63,455 bases of DNA from Streptomyces sp. BV286. Its GTDB lineage: Bacteria; Actinomycetota; Actinomycetes; Streptomycetales; Streptomycetaceae. The stretch is from the NCBI RefSeq assembly GCF_019090165.1, contig NZ_JAHRIB010000134.1:1-63455 (forward strand), given 5' to 3'. Each line of letters starts with the position of its first letter. The first letter of the stretch is position 1. Below the pieces are notes generated by a model, which was not told the origin of the DNA, did no database searches, and saw only the letters and a program-made list of their open reading frames with translations. This document shows, in pieces, positions 58,885 through 63,455 of this stretch. The position numbers and the translations under genes were made by a program.

Positions 58885-60573
58885 ATGCCGCAAAACTCCC
58901 CCCCGCCCAGCCCTGCGTTCGCGTACACCGATCTGCTCCCCCAGGGAGAGGACACCACCCCCTACCGGCTGGTGACCTCCGAGGGTGTCTCCACCTTCGA
59001 GGCAGACGGGCGCACGTTCCTCAAGGTGGAGCCCGAGGCGCTGCGGAAGCTCGCCGCCGAGGCGATCCACGACATCCAGCACTACCTGAGGCCCGCGCAC
59101 CTCGCGCAGCTGCGGCGCATCATCGACGACCCCGAGGCGTCGGGCAACGACAAGTTCGTCGCACTGGACCTCCTGAAGAACGCGAACATCGCGGCCGCCG
59201 GCGTCCTGCCCATGTGCCAGGACACCGGCACGGCGATCGTGATGGGCAAGCGCGGGCAGAACGTGCTCACGGCGGGAGGCGACGAGGAGGCCCTGTCCCA
59301 CGGCATCCACGACGCGTACCGGAACCTGAACCTGCGGTACTCGCAGATGGCCCCGCTGACCATGTGGGACGAGAAGAACACCGGCTCCAACCTCCCGGCC
59401 CAGATCGAGCTGTACGCGACCGACGGCGGCGCCTACAAGTTCCTCTTCATGGCCAAGGGCGGCGGCTCGGCCAACAAGTCGTTCCTCTACCAGGAGACGA
59501 AGGCCGTCCTGAACGAGGCCTCCATGATGAAGTTCCTGGAGGAGAAGATCCGCTCGCTGGGCACGGCCGCCTGCCCGCCGTACCACCTCGCGATCGTCGT
59601 CGGCGGTACGAGCGCGGAGTACGCCCTGAAGACCGCCAAGTACGCCTCCGCGCACTACCTGGACGAGATTCCGTCCGAGGGGTCCGCGCTCGGCCACGGG
59701 TTCCGGGACAAGGACCTGGAGGAGAAGGTCTTCGAGCTGACGCAGCGGATCGGCATCGGCGCCCAGTTCGGCGGCAAGTACTTCTGCCACGACGTGCGTG
59801 TCGTGCGCCTGCCCCGGCACGGCGCGTCCTGCCCCGTCGCCATCGCCGTCTCCTGCTCCGCCGACCGCCAGGCCGTCGCGAAGATCACCGCGGAGGGCGT
59901 CTTCCTGGAGCAGCTGGAGACCGACCCGGCGCACTTCCTGCCGGAGACCACCGACGAGCACCTCGACGAGGCGTCGGACGTGGTCGAGATCGACCTGAAC
60001 CAGCCGATGGACGACATCCTCGCCGAGCTGACCAAGTACCCCGTGAAGACACGGCTCTCCCTGTCCGGTCCGCTCGTCGTGGCGCGCGACATCGCCCACG
60101 CCAAGATCAAGGAGCGGCTCGACGCGGGCGAGGAGATGCCGCAGTACTTGAAGGACCACCCGGTGTACTACGCCGGCCCGGCGAAGACCCCCGAGGGATA
60201 CGCGTCGGGCTCGTTCGGGCCGACGACGGCCGGGCGCATGGACTCCTACGTGGAGCAGTTCCAGGCGGCGGGCGGGTCCAGGGTGATGCTGGCGAAGGGC
60301 AACCGCTCGCAGCAGGTCACCGACGCGTGCGGCACGCACGGCGGGTTCTACCTGGGCTCGATCGGCGGGCCCGCCGCCCGACTCGCCCAGGACTGCATCA
60401 AGAAGGTCGAGGTCGTCGAGTACGAGGAGCTCGGCATGGAGGCCGTCTGGAAGATCGAGGTCGAGGACTTCCCGGCGTTCGTCGTGGTCGACGACAAGGG
60501 CAACGACTTCTTCAAGGACCCGGCCCCGGCGCCCACGTTCACGTCGATTCCCGTACGGGGTCCCGGGCTCTAG
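58885..60573 (+). CDS. Class I (Fe-S) fumarate hydratase
   Basis: A 562-residue fused TtdA/TtdB-type dehydratase. The N-terminal alpha domain carries cluster Cys in VLPMCQDTGTAI (about 112) and later CHDVRVVRLP and HGASCPVA; the C-terminal domain has LAKGNRS (about 473-479) and the ACGTHGGFYLGSIGGPAA strip. It needs a 4Fe-4S cluster and interconverts fumarate and malate. ATG 58885 has AAGGA about 10 nt upstream. It precedes class II fumC in the same direction by 104 bp. Confidence 0.93.
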   Translation: MPQNSPPPSPAFAYTDLLPQGEDTTPYRLVTSEGVSTFEADGRTFLKVEPEALRKLAAEAIHDIQHYLRPAHLAQLRRIIDDPEASGNDKFVALDLLKNANIAAAGVLPMCQDTGTAIVMGKRGQNVLTAGGDEEALSHGIHDAYRNLNLRYSQMAPLTMWDEKNTGSNLPAQIELYATDGGAYKFLFMAKGGGSANKSFLYQETKAVLNEASMMKFLEEKIRSLGTAACPPYHLAIVVGGTSAEYALKTAKYASAHYLDEIPSEGSALGHGFRDKDLEEKVFELTQRIGIGAQFGGKYFCHDVRVVRLPRHGASCPVAIAVSCSADRQAVAKITAEGVFLEQLETDPAHFLPETTDEHLDEASDVVEIDLNQPMDDILAELTKYPVKTRLSLSGPLVVARDIAHAKIKERLDAGEEMPQYLKDHPVYYAGPAKTPEGYASGSFGPTTAGRMDSYVEQFQAAGGSRVMLAKGNRSQQVTDACGTHGGFYLGSIGGPAARLAQDCIKKVEVVEYEELGMEAVWKIEVEDFPAFVVVDDKGNDFFKDPAPAPTFTSIPVRGPGL

Positions 60574-60677
60574 GTTCTTCGCCCCGCCCCCGCCGCCTGC
60601 CCCGCCCCGCCCGTCCGGCGTTCGCCCGCCGGGAGGTGACGGGAATGGGCGGGGGCGGCGGGGGCGATATACGGGGT

Positions 60678-62063
60678 ATGAGCGACTACCGCATCGAACA
60701 CGACTCCATGGGCGAGATCCGCGTCCCCGCGGACGCGAAGTGGCGGGCCCAGACCCAGCGCGCCGTCGAGAACTTCCCGATCTCCGGCCAGCACCTGGAG
60801 CGCGCGCACATCGAGGCCCTCGCCCGCATCAAGGCGGCCGCCGCAAAGGTGAACGCGGGCCTCGGCGTGCTGGACAAGGACGTCGCGGAGGCCATCCAGG
60901 AGGCGGCGGGCGAAGTCGCGGACGGGAAGTGGGACGCGCACTTCCCCGTGGACGTCTTCCAGACAGGTTCCGGTACGTCGTCCAACATGAACACCAACGA
61001 GGTCGTCGCCACGCTGGCGACGGAGCGGCTCGGCAGGGACGTCCATCCGAACGACCACGTGAACGCCTCGCAGTCCAGCAACGACGTCTTCCCGTCCTCC
61101 ATCCACATCGCCGCGACCGCCGCCGTCACCCGCGACCTCATCCCCGCGCTGGAGCACCTCGCCGCGTCACTCGCGCGCAAGTCCGACGAGTTCGCCGACG
61201 TGGTGAAGTCGGGGCGGACCCACCTCATGGACGCCACCCCCGTGACGCTCGGCCAGGAGTTCGGCGGGTACGCGGCCCAGGTGCGGTACGGGGTCGAGCG
61301 GCTCCGGGCCTCCCTCCCCCGGCTCGCGGAGCTGCCGCTGGGCGGCACGGCCGTCGGGACCGGGATCAACACCCCGCCCGGCTTCTCCGCCGCCGTGATC
61401 GCCGAGGTCGCCCGGACCACGGGGCTGCCGCTCACCGAGGCGCGCGACCACTTCGAGGCGCAGGGCGCACGGGACGGGATCGTCGAGACCAGCGGGCAGC
61501 TGCGGACCATCGCCGTGGGACTCACGAAGATCGCCAACGACCTGCGGTGGATGGCCTCGGGGCCGCGCACGGGACTGGCCGAGATCAGCCTGCCCGACCT
61601 CCAGCCGGGCTCGTCGATCATGCCCGGCAAGGTGAATCCGGTCATCCCCGAGGCCGTCCTGATGGTGGCCGCGCAGGTGACCGGGAACGACGCCACGATC
61701 GGCGTCGCCGGAGCCTCCGGCAACTTCGAGCTCAACGTGATGCTTCCGGTCATCGGGAAGAACGTCCTGGAGTCGGTCCGGCTCCTCGCGAACGTCTCCC
61801 GGCTGCTCGCCGACCGGACCGTGGACGGGATCACGGCCGACCGCGAACGGGCCCGGGAGTACGCCGAGTCGTCGCCGTCGGTCGTGACACCGCTGAACAA
61901 GTACATCGGGTACGAGGAGGCGGCGAAGGTCGCCAAGAAGGCCCTGGCCGAGCGGAGGACCATCCGCGAGGTCGTCCTGGAGTCCGGATACGTCGAGCGC
62001 GGCGACCTCACCCGGGAGCAGCTGGACGAGGCCCTGGATGTCCTGCGGATGACACGGCCGTAA
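60678..62063 (+). CDS. fumC: Class II fumarate hydratase FumC
   Basis: A 461-residue iron-free fumarase of the aspartase/fumarase superfamily. Signature GSSIMPGKVNPV (about 313-324) with its catalytic-loop Ser, the TGSGTSSNMNTNEV region (about 98-111) and SGRTHLMDATP. ATG 60678 (MSDYRIEHDSMGEI) is used, with a GATATA-like AT island 6 nt upstream but no Shine-Dalgarno. With the adjacent class I enzyme, it gives fumarase activity both with and without an iron-sulfur cluster. Confidence 0.94.
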   Translation: MSDYRIEHDSMGEIRVPADAKWRAQTQRAVENFPISGQHLERAHIEALARIKAAAAKVNAGLGVLDKDVAEAIQEAAGEVADGKWDAHFPVDVFQTGSGTSSNMNTNEVVATLATERLGRDVHPNDHVNASQSSNDVFPSSIHIAATAAVTRDLIPALEHLAASLARKSDEFADVVKSGRTHLMDATPVTLGQEFGGYAAQVRYGVERLRASLPRLAELPLGGTAVGTGINTPPGFSAAVIAEVARTTGLPLTEARDHFEAQGARDGIVETSGQLRTIAVGLTKIANDLRWMASGPRTGLAEISLPDLQPGSSIMPGKVNPVIPEAVLMVAAQVTGNDATIGVAGASGNFELNVMLPVIGKNVLESVRLLANVSRLLADRTVDGITADRERAREYAESSPSVVTPLNKYIGYEEAAKVAKKALAERRTIREVVLESGYVERGDLTREQLDEALDVLRMTRP

Positions 62064-62123
62064 CGTCATCCGGCCATCACGCGAACCATGACGCGTACCG
62101 CAGCGTCGTATGCCACGGGCACC

Positions 62124-62129
62124 TAATAT
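62124..62129 (+). promoter_or_regulatory. -10 box for leaderless DUF402 transcript
   Basis: TAATAT, then CTGTTC (6 nt), then ATG at 62136. The strongest -10 match among the leaderless starts here. Confidence 0.55.
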
Positions 62130-62135
62130 CTGTTC

Positions 62136-62828
62136 ATGGCAGAGGGTGGAGCGGTGACACAGGTGGAAGCGGGCGGGCCGGCGGCGTACTGGAAGCCCGG
62201 GAGTCGGATCCTGTGGCGCTACCGGGAGAACGCCGGCGAGCGCTTCCACATCGTGCGTCCCGTGACCGTCGTACGGGACGACGAGGAGCTGCTCGCGGTG
62301 TGGCTGGCGCCGGGGACGGAGTGCGTGAAGCCCGTCCTCGCCGACGGCACGCCGGTGCACGTGGAGCCGCTGGAGACCCGCTACACCAGACCGCGGACCG
62401 TGCGACGCGGCCGCTGGTTCGGCACGGGCGTCCTGAAGCTCGCGAGGCCGGGCGAGCCGTGGTCGGTGTGGCTGTTCTGGGAGCCCGGCTGGCAGTTCAA
62501 GAACTGGTACGTCAACTTGGAGGAACCGCTGGCCAGATGGGCCGGCGGCGTCGACTCCGAGGACCACTTCCTCGACATCTCGGTCCACCCGGACCGGACT
62601 TGGGGCTGGCACGACGAGGACGAGTTCGCGCAGGCCCAGCGGGACGGCCTGATGGACGCGCGACTGGCCGCGCGGGTGCAGGAGGCCGGACGGGCCGTGC
62701 TGGAGGTGATCCACGACTGGGGGCCGCCGTTCTCGGACAGCTGGCAGCACTGGCGCCCGGATCCGGCCTGGTCCGTACCGTCGTTGCCGGACGACTGGGA
62801 TCGTACGCCCGCGCACGTGTCCACATGA
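62136..62828 (+). CDS. DUF402 / FomD-like protein
   Basis: A 230-residue cytoplasmic protein with the DUF402 barrel: VWLFWEPGWQFKNWYVNLEE (about 108-127) followed by the acidic DHFLDISVHPDRTWGWHDEDEF strip (about 141-162), which in FomD and Ntdp relatives binds divalent metal for nucleoside di/triphosphate hydrolysis (family knowledge). The N-terminus WKPGSRILWRYRE is typical. Leaderless ATG 62136. No metabolic neighbours hint at a substrate. Confidence 0.85.
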   Translation: MAEGGAVTQVEAGGPAAYWKPGSRILWRYRENAGERFHIVRPVTVVRDDEELLAVWLAPGTECVKPVLADGTPVHVEPLETRYTRPRTVRRGRWFGTGVLKLARPGEPWSVWLFWEPGWQFKNWYVNLEEPLARWAGGVDSEDHFLDISVHPDRTWGWHDEDEFAQAQRDGLMDARLAARVQEAGRAVLEVIHDWGPPFSDSWQHWRPDPAWSVPSLPDDWDRTPAHVST

Positions 62829-63003
62829 GACCCTTGATGCGCCCCCGTGGTAGAACCGTAGGATCGTCCTCCGCAACGAACAGTCAGGGTCGGTGCGCAG
62901 CACCGTCGTTGAGGAGTGGTGGTCGGGTGGCGGGCGGGCGCGGTACAACAACTCCCGCAGACCGCACTGTGCTTGACCGAACGTCACCGAGGGGCGGCAG
63001 GAC

Positions 63004-63213
63004 GTGAGCGAGGGGTACGAGGGCCACAGCGGCACGGCCCTACAGCGGCGGGACAGGCTGTTCCCGCCGGTGCCGGACGGCCCTTCTTCTGAGAGGCTGT
63101 CTGATCACGCGGGGAATCCGTTCCTGGGGCACACATTCCGGGTATCGGGTTTTCTGCGGGACGAACTGCACGCACGGCGCGCAGCACCGGACGGATGGAT
63201 TCGACACGCGTGA
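63004..63213 (+). CDS. Possible 69-residue ORF upstream of SpoIIE-type phosphatase gene
   Basis: GTG 63004 has GGCAGGAC directly upstream. The ORF (SEGYEGHSGTALQRRD...) ends in a TGA overlapping the phosphatase frame. The first half uses G/C-ending codons, the second half does not, so only part looks coding. It may be a leader peptide or just chance; the rest of the gap 62829-63194 holds nothing recognisable. Confidence 0.3.
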   Translation: MSEGYEGHSGTALQRRDRLFPPVPDGPSSERLSDHAGNPFLGHTFRVSGFLRDELHARRAAPDGWIRHA

Positions 63214-63455
63214 CGGAGCACCCCACCTCCCATGAGCGCCGACAGCCAAGCGCTGCCCGGCCCACGGCCCCGGCGGACCCCCACCACGGGGCGCTTCTGC
63301 GTACCCCGGAGCCGCCGGTCCAGGGCTCACCGGGTTTACCCGCACAGGGACGACCGGCCCAGGCTCCCGCCCCTTCGGGGAGCGGCGGCATGAGCGGACC
63401 CGACGAGGCGCAGGGCCCGGCCGGGCCGTCCGAGCCCGCCGGCGCGTGCGCCGCC
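63195..63455 (+). CDS. SpoIIE-type PP2C phosphatase, N-terminus only (continues beyond window)
   Basis: An open frame to the window edge. Possible starts: ATG 63195 (MDSTRVTEHPTS), GTG 63210, or ATG 63390 (MSGPDEAQG) with GGGGAG upstream. The visible residues are Pro/Ala/Gly/Ser-rich and disordered, so the catalytic domain is not seen; the family call is from my memory that this N-terminus (VTEHPTSHERRQPS) belongs to a SpoIIE-family phosphatase downstream of fumC in Streptomyces. An in-frame TTA Leu codon at 63336-63338 would make it bldA-dependent if either upstream start is used. Confidence 0.6.
   Translation, partial: MDSTRVTEHPTSHERRQPSAARPTAPADPHHGALLRTPEPPVQGSPGLPAQGRPAQAPAPSGSGGMSGPDEAQGPAGPSEPAGACAA

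Noticed and set aside
62829..63194. Small RNA or riboswitch before the SpoIIE-type gene
   Set aside because: No conserved riboswitch core or strong stem with a terminator could be recognised by eye.

Overview
The window is very GC-rich, its coding regions have strongly G/C-biased third codon positions, and it has short convergent gaps, many dispersed GC-rich stem-loops and TANNNT boxes sitting 6-7 nt before start codons. Together with mshB (mycothiol), a WhiB-like regulator, two SpoIIE-type phosphatases and a recognisable bldK locus, this identifies a Streptomyces chromosome core region. It covers the neighbourhood that in S. coelicolor runs from mshB through bldK, the second sdh operon, ychF, ispH/xseAB and glpX to fumC. 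No tRNA, rRNA, CRISPR, insertion sequence or prophage gene was seen.

Left part (1-29 kb): a partial Pro/Gly-rich protein, a small membrane protein (DUF6113), mshB and a 64-residue membrane peptide precede a secretion-signal-free dipeptidyl peptidase of family S9. Next come three complete oligopeptide ABC transporters in about 19 kb. The first (4818-10650, minus) has the order binding protein-permease-permease-ATPase-ATPase. The second (11021-17230, plus) and third (24013-17790, minus) share the order permease-binding protein-permease-ATPase-ATPase and face each other across a small VOC gene and a long hairpin. The third is bldKABCDE, the peptide importer needed for aerial growth; the second is its inverted paralogue, whose binding protein carries a Tat-type rather than Sec-type lipoprotein signal. 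typA and an unusual binding-protein-like lipoprotein with a large Lys-rich insert follow.

Middle part (29-43 kb): a small coiled-coil protein and a succinate dehydrogenase operon (one polytopic anchor, SdhA, SdhB); a PAS-PAS-GAF-PP2C-HATPase phosphatase with a free-standing HATPase protein upstream; a Nudix hydrolase; a SPOR-like 60-residue protein; a GntR/UTRA regulator; a DUF4190/septum-formation membrane protein; a secreted subtilisin with a P-domain; and a threonine-synthase-like PLP enzyme. The last gene runs into a complex tandem-repeat array (about 43275-43670).

Right part (43-63.5 kb): mostly housekeeping genes. These are an SNF2 helicase, a secreted serine beta-lactamase-like hydrolase, ychF, a DUF6542 membrane protein, polyphosphate glucokinase, ispH, an APC permease, xseA-xseB, a malonic-semialdehyde-reductase-type flavoenzyme with a palindrome over its promoter, a DUF4245 protein, glpX, a WhiB-like regulator (wblI), a DUF1707 protein, an Fe-S class I fumarase next to class II fumC, a DUF402 protein, and the 5' end of a SpoIIE-type phosphatase gene that holds the only in-frame TTA codon I found.

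The main themes are peptide capture and processing (dipeptidyl peptidase plus three importers plus an odd lipoprotein), central carbon metabolism (sdh, two fumarases, glpX, ppgK), and developmental or partner-switch regulation. At least eleven genes look leaderless. All calls come from reading the sequence; no similarity search was run.
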